DNA of 64,000 bases from the NCBI GenBank assembly GCA_900149785.2, contig FSSI02000014.1, forward strand, positions 27,271 through 91,270, read 5' to 3'. Shown piece by piece: positions 7,577 through 14,768 of this stretch. The notes below the pieces were generated by a model. The model was given only the letters and a program-made list of their open reading frames with translations, was not told the origin of the DNA and made no database searches. Origin of the DNA: Sodalinema lacuna_A. GTDB taxonomy: Bacteria; Cyanobacteriota; Cyanobacteriia; Cyanobacteriales; Geitlerinemataceae. The position numbers and the translations under genes were made by a program. Positions within the stretch are counted from its first letter, which is position 1. The number at the start of each line of letters is the position of its first letter.

Positions 7577-10150
7577 GTCTAGTCCCGCCTCTATAGGCTC
7601 GCATACGACCCGAAAACCCGCGTTGTTGAGGAAGAAAATGCGCGAAAGGTCGGCCCGAAGAGCACAACGACAGTTCCTGGGAAAGTAAGGCCAAGACCCA
7701 CCGCGCAGTACTTTCCGGTTATTTTTAGAATCATCATCAACCCAAGCACTCCCGTCCTCTGGCGCACCCTCATAGTCATTGTGCCAGTCATCGTGACACC
7801 ATTCCCAAACATTGCCGTGCATATCACATAACCCCCAAGCATTGGCTGGAAAGGTTCCCACAGGTGTTATTGACTGACGATAGACTCCCTTAGGACCTTC
7901 ATTGTACGTATAGTTGCCGTTATAATTGGCTAACTCCGGGGTCAATGTCTCACCGAAATAGAAAGGCGTTTGAGTTCCAGCCCGACAGGCATATTCCCAC
8001 TCGGCTTCACTGGGGAGACGATAAGTCTTGCTAGTTTGTTGAGACAGTCGTTGACAAAATTCGATGGCATCGTCCCAACTAACTTGCTCAACAGGTAAAT
8101 CATCTCCTTTAAAGCTTGAGGGATCAGAATTAAGATCTCGGTCCACTACTGGATAGCTGGCCACCACTCGCCATTGTGCTTGAGTTACTGGATAGCGCCC
8201 CATGAGAAATGCAGGAACGCTCACGTTATGTTGGGGTCTTTCATGATCTTCGCTTTCGGGTTCCCTTTCCGGCGCTCCCATGAAAAAGGTTCCTGGGGCC
8301 ATAGATACCATCTCTAATCCAATTTTCTCGTTGAGGAGTTCAACATAGCCTGCCGCTTCACCTGGGCTATACTGAACTAGCCAGTCATCGTTGTTGTGCG
8401 TTATGGTCGCTGTCTGAAACTCGAAGATCTCCTTGAAAATCTCTTTAATTTCGATAACGGCACTTTCATACTCTAGGGATTGCAAAGGAGGGAAGTCTGG
8501 GAGAAATTCTCCGGCCCTCTGGCGAAATTGTTCGGCCAAGGTAGCATATCGCCCGCCCAAACGCTCCAAAATTGAGGCGGTGACGCTGGCAAAGGCCTGT
8601 AACCCCTGTAACTCCTCGGAATCTGCAATGTCAGGGGACAATAGAACTGCCCGAAACTCCGCTAAAGAGCTATAGCCTAGGCGTTCGGCAATATAGCGCG
8701 ACACCTGGTTAATCATGTCAATGACGTCAACTTCGGGTAAGCGCTTCAGTAGGCGATCGCGAATCCCAGGGGAAAAGTCATATTGAACCAACTCCGCATC
8801 GATTCTATGGGTTGGATGGGATAAGGGTTGCAACAGGCCACTGAGAAAGACCTCGGCGATGGGTAGGGGGGAGATTTCCGGCAGCCTGGAAGCACGGATG
8901 AGCCGCATAATTGGCAGGGTAATCACTGGGGCGGCGGCGAGTAATGCCAGTAACTGCCGCGCTCTGGGGGAGGAGAGGAGATAAAAGTCTTGGAGTTGTT
9001 GGTCTGGAGTTGGGGGTTCTGGAGGAGGCTGTTGACGCTCAGCCTCTGAGTCGGAGTCGCTAGGAAGTTGGGAGACCTTGCCCTCGGGCTTGGGGAGGAG
9101 ATAGCCGCTGCTGGCTTGTCGTCCATCCCCCGCCACTAGGCGACTCCATCGCGATAGATCCTGACTCTCAACTGTCAGGACGGGCATGGGTAAGGTCTGC
9201 TTGCAGTCTTGGGGACTCTCTAACCCCAAGGGGACAGCCTTCAGTTGTGGGTTGGTGGCGGCGGGGAGGTCGTTACGCAAGGCCACATTGATGCCCTGTC
9301 CTAAGGCGGTGCGGTCCCACATCCATTCGGGTAGCATTTGCCAAATGGCGGTGGGCATAACTGTTGCCCAAGTCTCTAAAATCTCGAACAGTCTACCATC
9401 CCACCAATAGCTGGCGACACAATCGCTCAAGATGAGAATAATTCGCCGACCGTTGGCTTCGATGAGTTCGCTGGGGCGATGGGGGCGCTGTTGAGGATGC
9501 GATCGCAGTTGCAGGTGACCTGCTGCGTCGAGGTCTAGGTCAAACCGTCGTACATCTCGGAAAGCCCCGTAATGCCGTAGGGTTTGGCTAATATCGTCCA
9601 CCAAGCGCCGCCAGAGATTCATTGAGGGAGTGCCGTCAACAACGAGAACAATCTCAAACCAAGGTTCTCGTTCCCCTTGCAGGATAGGAACCCAGATTTG
9701 ATGTTGGGCAATGCGTTCAACGGTTGCGGTTTCATCGACTCGGGTTCCCACTCCCACCTCAATCTTCTGCAACAGTGGACGTAAGGCCCGAATCAGGGAC
9801 AAGGGATTGTTTAAGAGAGGGGGATCGTTCAGCCAAATGGGTAGGGCATTTTGGGGAAGTATGACATCACGCTGAGACGTGGCAGTGGTAACATCTGCAC
9901 TGGGGTCAGGATTGGGTTCAGACGATGGAGTGGGAGCCGGGTCAGGCGATGGAGTGGGAGCCGGGTCAGGCGATGGAGTGGGAGTAGGCTCAGGCGATGG
10001 AGTGGGAGTAGGCTCAGGCGATGGAGTGGAAGAGGGAGATTCTGACGGTTGTGGCTCCATTTGCAGGGCCAACCAGAACAAATCAGCGATTTCTCGGGCG
10101 CTGAGTTCGGCTTCCGTTGCTAAACTGGTTACGAGCCGTTGAATCTCCAT
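7553..10150 (-). CDS. vWA-like (SAV_2336-type) and FGE-fold fusion, conflict-system protein
   Basis: 865 residues. Order: helical N-terminus (1-35); proline-rich linker of PTPSPEP/PAPTPSPD repeats (about 36-85); a vWA-like domain with the MIDAS-type motif VVDGTPSMNLW (170-180) and a second acidic strand IILILSDCV (237-245), as in SAV_2336-type proteins; a helical region (380-600); and an FGE/SUMF1 fold (605-850) with YRLPSEAEWEYACRAG, DMHGNVWEWC, LRGGSW and FRVV. Its ATG overlaps the stop of the MoxR gene (TAATG), so the two are translationally coupled; MoxR ATPases typically remodel vWA partners. Residues 821-845 form a hypervariable segment (see 7616-7690). The fusion probably joins the regulatory vWA module to a ligand-binding or effector module. 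The general assignment is firm; the biological role is inferred. Confidence 0.85.
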   Translation of the reverse strand: MEIQRLVTSLATEAELSAREIADLFWLALQMEPQPSESPSSTPSPEPTPTPSPEPTPTPSPDPAPTPSPDPAPTPSSEPNPDPSADVTTATSQRDVILPQNALPIWLNDPPLLNNPLSLIRALRPLLQKIEVGVGTRVDETATVERIAQHQIWVPILQGEREPWFEIVLVVDGTPSMNLWRRLVDDISQTLRHYGAFRDVRRFDLDLDAAGHLQLRSHPQQRPHRPSELIEANGRRIILILSDCVASYWWDGRLFEILETWATVMPTAIWQMLPEWMWDRTALGQGINVALRNDLPAATNPQLKAVPLGLESPQDCKQTLPMPVLTVESQDLSRWSRLVAGDGRQASSGYLLPKPEGKVSQLPSDSDSEAERQQPPPEPPTPDQQLQDFYLLSSPRARQLLALLAAAPVITLPIMRLIRASRLPEISPLPIAEVFLSGLLQPLSHPTHRIDAELVQYDFSPGIRDRLLKRLPEVDVIDMINQVSRYIAERLGYSSLAEFRAVLLSPDIADSEELQGLQAFASVTASILERLGGRYATLAEQFRQRAGEFLPDFPPLQSLEYESAVIEIKEIFKEIFEFQTATITHNNDDWLVQYSPGEAAGYVELLNEKIGLEMVSMAPGTFFMGAPEREPESEDHERPQHNVSVPAFLMGRYPVTQAQWRVVASYPVVDRDLNSDPSSFKGDDLPVEQVSWDDAIEFCQRLSQQTSKTYRLPSEAEWEYACRAGTQTPFYFGETLTPELANYNGNYTYNEGPKGVYRQSITPVGTFPANAWGLCDMHGNVWEWCHDDWHNDYEGAPEDGSAWVDDDSKNNRKVLRGGSWPYFPRNCRCALRADLSRIFFLNNAGFRVVCEPIEAGLDPQAMDSS
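7616..7690 (-). other. Candidate DGR variable region 2
   Basis: Codons 821-845 of the vWA/FGE fusion, the counterpart of 6681-6755. Substitutions are concentrated in first and second codon positions with third bases kept, for example TTC against AAC, CTC against AAC, GAT against ATT. Two codons here still read AAC AAC, as an unmutated template would. Flanking codons on both sides are conserved or differ mostly silently. Confidence 0.7.
9923..10036. repeat. 24-bp tandem repeat in the proline-rich linker
   Basis: A 24-bp unit beginning CGATGGAGTGGGAG starts at 9923, 9947, 9971, 9995 and 10019 (the last incomplete). It encodes the Pro-Thr-Ser-rich linker of the vWA/FGE protein and stays in frame, so copy-number change would lengthen or shorten the linker by 8 residues per unit. 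Confidence 0.9.
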
Positions 10151-11268
10151 TAACTTGGGTTGGTTAGACTTTTGAAGAGAAGTTTTTTGAGTTTCTCCAT
10201 ATCTGAGTCACTCGGACTGTTTTTGCGGGCAATGAGATAGGCGGCGTTGAGGAGTTGGTCTGTGGCGCGATCGCTGCGATTGCCGGACCCGACAAAGTCT
10301 TCTATGACTTGATTTATTCGTTCTTCAGCACTCTCCCATTGCGCCTGATCTCCTTGGGCAAAATGAGACTGCACAATGGGAAACAGAGACTCAGGGGTGG
10401 GTTTGGGCATTTCCACTCGCAAACAACGGCGATAGAAGGCTGGGGGAAAGTCCCGCTCACCGTTGCTGGTCATAATAATCAAGGGAAACTCGCAACATTG
10501 GACTCGACCATTACTGATGGGGGCTTCCATGTCGAGATCATCGGTGCGCACGGTGACGGTGGCCTCTTCGTTGTCGCGATTATCGTCTTGCGTTCTACTC
10601 CCTCGGCGGCGTTTGCGTCGCACTAACTCCCGAATCTCGAATTGCCCCTCTTCAAAGAGGTTTAGCAGGTCATTGGGGAGGTTCAAGTCACTTTTATCAA
10701 TTTCGTCAATCAGCAAGACTCGCGGTTTACGGGAGGGGAGGAAGGCGGTACCAATGGGACCAAGTTGGATGTAATCCCCGAGGTTTCCAGCTTCTCTGGG
10801 ACTGTTGGGTTCGGTTTGTCGTTGAAATTGGTCAAGCTGGGTATCTTGCAAGCGGGCGATCGCATCATATTGATAGAGGGCATCTTGCAGCTGCGATCGC
10901 GCGGTGACAGACCAGACTAATACAGGGTTCAGTTGCAGTTCATAGGCGATCGCATAGGCCAGGGAGGTTTTACCGGACCCCGGGACTCCTGTCACCATGA
11001 GGGGACGACGCAGATGCAAGGCGGCATTGACGGCATCGACGAGGGTTGAATGACCGGTTTTATCGGTCTGAATGCGGAAACTCCGACCCCGTTGGATGGC
11101 CCGTTTATCAGTGCCGATTTCATGTAATCGTTGCCAATACTGCTCATCTTCCGTTTCGTCTACCTGATCAGGAGGTAAAAACTCTCGCCAGGGGGGGCGA
11201 TCGGGAATTTCCCTTAAACCGGGTGGATTGTCGCCACAGTTGCCGTGAAATAGTTTCCAGGTACTCAT
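10150..11268 (-). CDS. MoxR-like AAA+ ATPase of the conflict island
   Basis: 372 residues. Walker A GVPGSGKT (residues 94-101), Walker B VLLIDEID (184-191) followed by LPNDLLNLFEEG, and a sensor-like TSNGERDFPPAFYRRC later on fit the MoxR branch of AAA+ ATPases. These use ATP to remodel partner proteins, typically with a vWA-domain cofactor. The N-terminal 60 residues (STWKLFHGNCGDNPPGL) are specific to this locus type. The gene sits between the VMAP-C-like gene (21 bp upstream) and the vWA/FGE fusion, whose start overlaps its stop codon. That arrangement is the reason for assigning it to a ternary vWA-MoxR-VMAP system. Not to be confused with stand-alone metabolic MoxR proteins. Confidence 0.9.
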   Translation of the reverse strand: MSTWKLFHGNCGDNPPGLREIPDRPPWREFLPPDQVDETEDEQYWQRLHEIGTDKRAIQRGRSFRIQTDKTGHSTLVDAVNAALHLRRPLMVTGVPGSGKTSLAYAIAYELQLNPVLVWSVTARSQLQDALYQYDAIARLQDTQLDQFQRQTEPNSPREAGNLGDYIQLGPIGTAFLPSRKPRVLLIDEIDKSDLNLPNDLLNLFEEGQFEIRELVRRKRRRGSRTQDDNRDNEEATVTVRTDDLDMEAPISNGRVQCCEFPLIIMTSNGERDFPPAFYRRCLRVEMPKPTPESLFPIVQSHFAQGDQAQWESAEERINQVIEDFVGSGNRSDRATDQLLNAAYLIARKNSPSDSDMEKLKKLLFKSLTNPS

Positions 11269-11289
11269 TTGGGGGTGGGGGGATTAAAC

Positions 11290-12264
11290 TCAGGATTGCC
11301 CCTGGAGGGGCTTATCTGGACTAGGAAGGGTGGGGGTGCGATGGGGACAGTCATAGAGGACGGTTAACTCCACGGGGGTTGCTCGATTCCCGAACCGTTG
11401 TTGTTTGATATATTCAGCCAGCCGAGCTGATTCTATCAAGTTATCGCAGCTCAGGAGAGTGTCAAATATGTCTAGGGTTGTTTGTCGGTCGGATTGAGGG
11501 AGTTGAGTCCAAAGTGCAATGGGACTAGGGGCTTTGAGGAGTTTTTTGAGTAAGTCCTGACGGGTTTCTTTATCCTCAGGCAATCCGTCAGGAAGTCGAT
11601 AAATGGGGTAAGCTGCACTGAGCAATGCCTCAAGGTTCCGGCATTGACAATCAATGTCCCCCCAATGATTGTTCAAGCGAGCATTCGTCATTGCTTCTTC
11701 GAGGCTATTCCAGCCCCTATTCAAGGTAATCCTTAAACCTGGTTTTGTGATGCGGTCGAGCGATCGTACCAGCCAACCTCGATGTCCCGATAACCCGGTC
11801 ACATCTTCCAACTCATCGATAACCCGCCACTGGTGTATATTCATATCTAGTAACTGCCAGGGCAAGAAAATCTCTAGGGTCACTAGCTTGTCGATTTGAT
11901 TATCAAATTGGTTTAATAGTTGAGACTCGGCTTCTTCAATCCATCTCCCTAAAGGTTTGGAAAGCTGTTCAGCAATAACAGCAGGGCGATCGTCTTCACT
12001 CACATAGGTTAAGTCGCAGGTGAGTCCCCGTTGTCCATCATCATTACCATCAAGGGGTTGAGGGGAGTCTGAGAGACCGTGAAGCTCAGGGATAACAAAG
12101 ACTTTATCTACTTTTTGCTCGATAGAAATTAATAAATAAAAATATGGTATTTTGGGAGACTCGGGAGAATTATTTTTTTCGGAAATATTATCTCTTAATG
12201 GCTCATTAAAACTATTTTTATCCTCTGCCTTAATAAAAAGGTCGGTTTCATTTGAGCAATTCAA
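11290..12264 (-). CDS. VMAP-C-like protein (possible frameshifted C-terminal part)
   Basis: 324 residues if the TTG at 12264 is the start; there is no ATG or GTG between the preceding in-frame stop (12346-12348) and the conserved domain. The body (LVTLEIFLPWQLLDMNIHQW, then VRSLDRI and later LYDCPHRTP) resembles the VMAP C-terminal domain found beside MoxR and vWA genes. The first 40 residues are polar and probably a linker. The frame is open upstream as far as the end of the neighbouring 12282-12782 gene and overlaps it. A -1 shift at the A_AAA_AAG heptamer (12319-12325) would fuse the two proteins. So this may be a separate gene with a weak start, or the second half of one frameshifted product. 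Confidence 0.65.
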   Translation of the reverse strand: MNCSNETDLFIKAEDKNSFNEPLRDNISEKNNSPESPKIPYFYLLISIEQKVDKVFVIPELHGLSDSPQPLDGNDDGQRGLTCDLTYVSEDDRPAVIAEQLSKPLGRWIEEAESQLLNQFDNQIDKLVTLEIFLPWQLLDMNIHQWRVIDELEDVTGLSGHRGWLVRSLDRITKPGLRITLNRGWNSLEEAMTNARLNNHWGDIDCQCRNLEALLSAAYPIYRLPDGLPEDKETRQDLLKKLLKAPSPIALWTQLPQSDRQTTLDIFDTLLSCDNLIESARLAEYIKQQRFGNRATPVELTVLYDCPHRTPTLPSPDKPLQGQS

Positions 12265-12281
12265 AAAGTTTTTTGATGTTC

Positions 12282-12782
12282 CTAGGTTTTGTTGGGGGGA
12301 TTTTGAGATTTCAATATCTTTTTTTGCCGAACTCTGTCCATTACTTTATATAGCTTCTTGCTCGTATCGATTTCAATGTCATACGACAAAATACTTGGAA
12401 TCAAAGGCAACGCAAGTTTTAATTTTGCTGAGGCTCTTTTCTTGGGTGTATTCAATATATCGCGAATCTGTTTCAAGAGTTCAACTACATCTTCTGGTAA
12501 GGAAGGGGTGACCTCAACCTCTTTGACGGAAGCTTCAACATCTCTTAAAGAATCTTCCGCAGCTTGTTCATCATAAACAAAGATAGCGTCTTGGGTCATG
12601 AGGTCCCAATACTCTGCCTCATACTTTTGAATGTCTGGGAGTATTTCCCGCTTAATTTTCTGCTTTAAGGAGAATTTTTGGCCTGTACTGTAAGATAGGA
12701 TTAAGTCTTGTTCAAAATCGGCAAGTTTTTCATAAAGTAATTCTAGATTTTTAGCCAGTGGTTCCAGACGCTGCTGATTCAT
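12282..12782 (-). CDS. Small effector-associated-domain-like protein
   Basis: 166 residues. The N-terminal 65 residues are a charged helical domain (LYEKLADFEQDLILS, then KREILPDIQKYEAEY) that is homologous by eye to the N-terminus of the WD40 protein at 13024-14190. Such short adaptor domains are used in conflict systems to pair effectors with their controllers (effector-associated or EAD-type domains); I cannot give the subfamily number. The C-terminal part (VVELLKQIRDILNTP and AKLKLALPLIPSILSY) is a second conserved module with a hydrophobic segment. The stop codon is followed after 17 bp by the TTG of the VMAP-C-like gene, whose frame overlaps this one. The ATG start is well placed. Confidence 0.7.
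   Translation of the reverse strand: MNQQRLEPLAKNLELLYEKLADFEQDLILSYSTGQKFSLKQKIKREILPDIQKYEAEYWDLMTQDAIFVYDEQAAEDSLRDVEASVKEVEVTPSLPEDVVELLKQIRDILNTPKKRASAKLKLALPLIPSILSYDIEIDTSKKLYKVMDRVRQKKILKSQNPPNKT
12319..12325 (-). promoter_or_regulatory. A_AAA_AAG-type slippery heptamer (possible -1 frameshift site)
   Basis: In the zero frame of the 12282-12782 gene the codons read CAA AAA AAG, giving the classical bacterial -1 slippery heptamer A_AAA_AAG in the correct phase (bases 12318-12324 carry AAAAAAG; the A7 run is 12319-12325). A -1 slip there continues as GAT ATT GAA into the frame of the VMAP-C-like gene. No strong downstream hairpin is obvious, and an ordinary indel in the A run would leave the same picture. 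Confidence 0.4.
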
Positions 12783-12866
12783 GATGCAATGTTAAGTCAT
12801 GTAAACAGAGGGGTGACAGGGGGCGATCGCCTCTCTCCAAGAGTTGAGTCACCTCACCCACCTGAC

Positions 12867-12872
12867 ATTATA
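12867..12872 (-). promoter_or_regulatory. Candidate -10 box for the conflict operon
   Basis: The minus strand reads TATAAT here, 85 bp before the ATG of the 12282-12782 gene. No convincing -35 hexamer lies at 16-18 bp, so this is a tentative promoter. The rest of 12783-13023 contains one HIP1 site and no gene. Confidence 0.3.
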
Positions 12873-13023
12873 CTAGCATCGGGGAGCCAATTCATCCAGA
12901 TTTCAGTCCAATGAGCCAAGCAAAATCCAATGAACAATCTCCGCGAATGCTTCGCGACGGAATAATTCGGGGAATTAGCCCAAAAATTTCCATTTTTCAG
13001 CATAAACCATTGAAAACTGGGGT

Positions 13024-14190
13024 CTAATCTTCAATTTCCCATATTTTCACCGTCGTATCTCTACTTCCGCTTACAAGAGTCTTCCCATTTGGACTAAATG
13101 CGACAGAATAAACTGGACCTAGATGGCTGAATGTTTGTCGCACTTCTCCAGTGGCAACATCCCAAATTCTGATAGTATTGTCATCACCGCCACTCGCAAG
13201 CAGTTGACCATTTGGGCTAAAGGAAACCGAGAAAACAGATCCGGTATGTTCTGTGAAAGTCTTGACAATTTTTCCGGTCGAGATTCCCCATAAAATAATG
13301 GGTTGTTCCGCCCCACCGCTGGCAATAATTGTTCCATCTGGGTCAATAGTAACGGAATAAATTGCGCCAACCGACGAGTCAAACCAGGCAACTAGAGAAC
13401 CGACGAAATCTTCAGGAGACGGTCGATTAAACGTCTTCAGCAATCGACCGTTACGCCAATTCCAAACTTTAATTGCACCGTCAAGTCCACCGCTGACGAG
13501 ATAGCGACCATTCTGACTAAACTCAACTGAGTTGACATCCCAGCCATGACCTTTGAGGGTTGTCTCAAGTTCTCCGGTTCTCACTTTCCAGAGTTTAATC
13601 GTTGCATCAATGTTTCCACTGGCTAAAATTTCTCCATCGGGACTGAAAGCAAGACAGCTAGACCTTAAATTGATTAGATTTCCTCCAACATTTTTTTTAA
13701 GCTCTCCGGTTTGAACGTCCCAAATTTTGATATTACTGCTACCCGCCTCTAAATTGCTTGCAGTTGCTAGGGTCATTCCATCAGGGCTGAATTTCACTGA
13801 TAGAATAGGGCTTGAATGGCCGGTTAGGGTACGGAGAAGATTGCCAGTTTTTAAGTCCCAGAGATTAACAGTTTTATCAGCACCGCCACTGGCTACAATT
13901 TGACCGATGGGGCTAATGGCAACAGATTTGACTAACTCTGAATGCTTCCGCAGGGTTTTATTCTGTAGGCTTGACTGTTGAGTTGGGGAGTTACTATATA
14001 CTGGACTCAATAGCTGCTGATACTCAGCTTCATAACGTGCAATTTGGGGTTTAATTTCATTATCAATACGGTGTTGAAGTTCAAATTTTATGGTAGTACT
14101 GGAAGCTACCACCAGTTCTCGCTCAAAGGCAGATAGTTTTCGATGAAGTAGCTTGAGTGTTTCTTCTATATCTTTTCTACGCGGATTCAT
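13024..14190 (-). CDS. WD40 beta-propeller protein with EAD-like N-terminus
   Basis: 388 residues. Residues 1-65 (NPRRKDIEETLKLLHRKLSA, then IARYEAEYQQLL) repeat the helical domain of the neighbouring small protein 12282-12782. About seven WD40 repeats follow, each with a GHxxxVxSVxFSPxGxxLASG-type start and an IKLWD-type end, enough for one closed propeller. Propellers of this kind act as sensors or scaffolds, and the shared N-terminal domain suggests that the two proteins are brought together by it. The gene is the most upstream of the minus-strand island and is separated from the next by 240 bp, so it may have its own promoter. Similar EAD-WD40 fusions are known in cyanobacterial conflict loci; the direct role here is inferred. 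Confidence 0.85.
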   Translation of the reverse strand: MNPRRKDIEETLKLLHRKLSAFERELVVASSTTIKFELQHRIDNEIKPQIARYEAEYQQLLSPVYSNSPTQQSSLQNKTLRKHSELVKSVAISPIGQIVASGGADKTVNLWDLKTGNLLRTLTGHSSPILSVKFSPDGMTLATASNLEAGSSNIKIWDVQTGELKKNVGGNLINLRSSCLAFSPDGEILASGNIDATIKLWKVRTGELETTLKGHGWDVNSVEFSQNGRYLVSGGLDGAIKVWNWRNGRLLKTFNRPSPEDFVGSLVAWFDSSVGAIYSVTIDPDGTIIASGGAEQPIILWGISTGKIVKTFTEHTGSVFSVSFSPNGQLLASGGDDNTIRIWDVATGEVRQTFSHLGPVYSVAFSPNGKTLVSGSRDTTVKIWEIED

Positions 14191-14257
14191 GGATCAGATT
14201 CCCTATAAAAAAGGCAATATTTGAGGTAGAATGGGTCTGAGAGCTTCGTCCATGTGG

Positions 14258-14281
14258 GGGGCGACCACAAGGGTTCGCCCC
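14258..14281. repeat. Intergenic palindrome GGGGCGACC/GGTTCGCCCC
   Basis: GGGGCGACC and GGTTCGCCCC form a near-perfect hairpin around ACAAG. This type of GC-rich palindrome recurs between genes in many cyanobacterial genomes. The rest of 14191-14414 contains no supported gene, apart from a protein-like minus-strand tail mentioned in the findings. Confidence 0.5.
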
Positions 14282-14414
14282 TACGAAATTGGGTTCAGTT
14301 CGGTTTGAGAGGGTAGCCATAAAGATTTACCTTAGTATAAACCTTATGATTCCGTGTGAACTCATCCCAATCAGCGAGATAAGTCGAAACGCCTGATTTA
14401 GCAGAGGTTAAACA

Positions 14415-14738
14415 ATGGATACCATAAACGCCGATCGCCAAATCGTCCAACAGGTTATCTCTCACTATGCCAAACTCCGTCCATCTCATGGTCAAATTCG
14501 ATTGGAGACGGTATTTGACGAAAAGCAAGATCGTTATGCACTGATGCAGGTGGGTTGGGACCGAGGTAGACGAGTCCGAGGTAATCTCATCTATATTGTC
14601 CTGCGCGACGGAAACGTCGTCATTGAATATGATGGGATGGAAGCCGGAATTACTCAAGACTTGATGGAGCAAGGTATTCCCGAAGAACGCCTGGTTCTCG
14701 GGTTTTTAGACGAGTCACCGGTGAGCCTATCCGCGTAA
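14415..14738 (+). CDS. xisI: XisI-like protein
   Basis: 107 residues, close to the usual 111. The start (IVQQVISHYAKLRPSHGQI) and the centre (LMQVGWDRGRRVRG followed by IVLRDGNVVIEYDGME) match XisI, first described as a control factor for excision of the fdxN element in heterocyst formers and now known as a very common family in filamentous cyanobacteria, including those without heterocysts. XisI is normally encoded right behind XisH (a PD-(D/E)XK-fold partner). No xisH is visible upstream, so this copy is an orphan. The real function of the pair outside the fdxN element is unresolved; a toxin-antitoxin-like role has been suggested for similar pairs. Confidence 0.88.
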   Translation: MDTINADRQIVQQVISHYAKLRPSHGQIRLETVFDEKQDRYALMQVGWDRGRRVRGNLIYIVLRDGNVVIEYDGMEAGITQDLMEQGIPEERLVLGFLDESPVSLSA

Positions 14739-14768
14739 CTCACCGTTTCGGAGTTTCCCTCCCCACTC

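Noticed and set aside
6303..10150. Search for a DGR template repeat or reverse transcriptase beside the variable genes
   Set aside because: No second copy of the GGGTCCTGG...TTTTCGGGTC stretch with AAC/AAT codons and no RT frame is present; I therefore do not call a complete DGR here.
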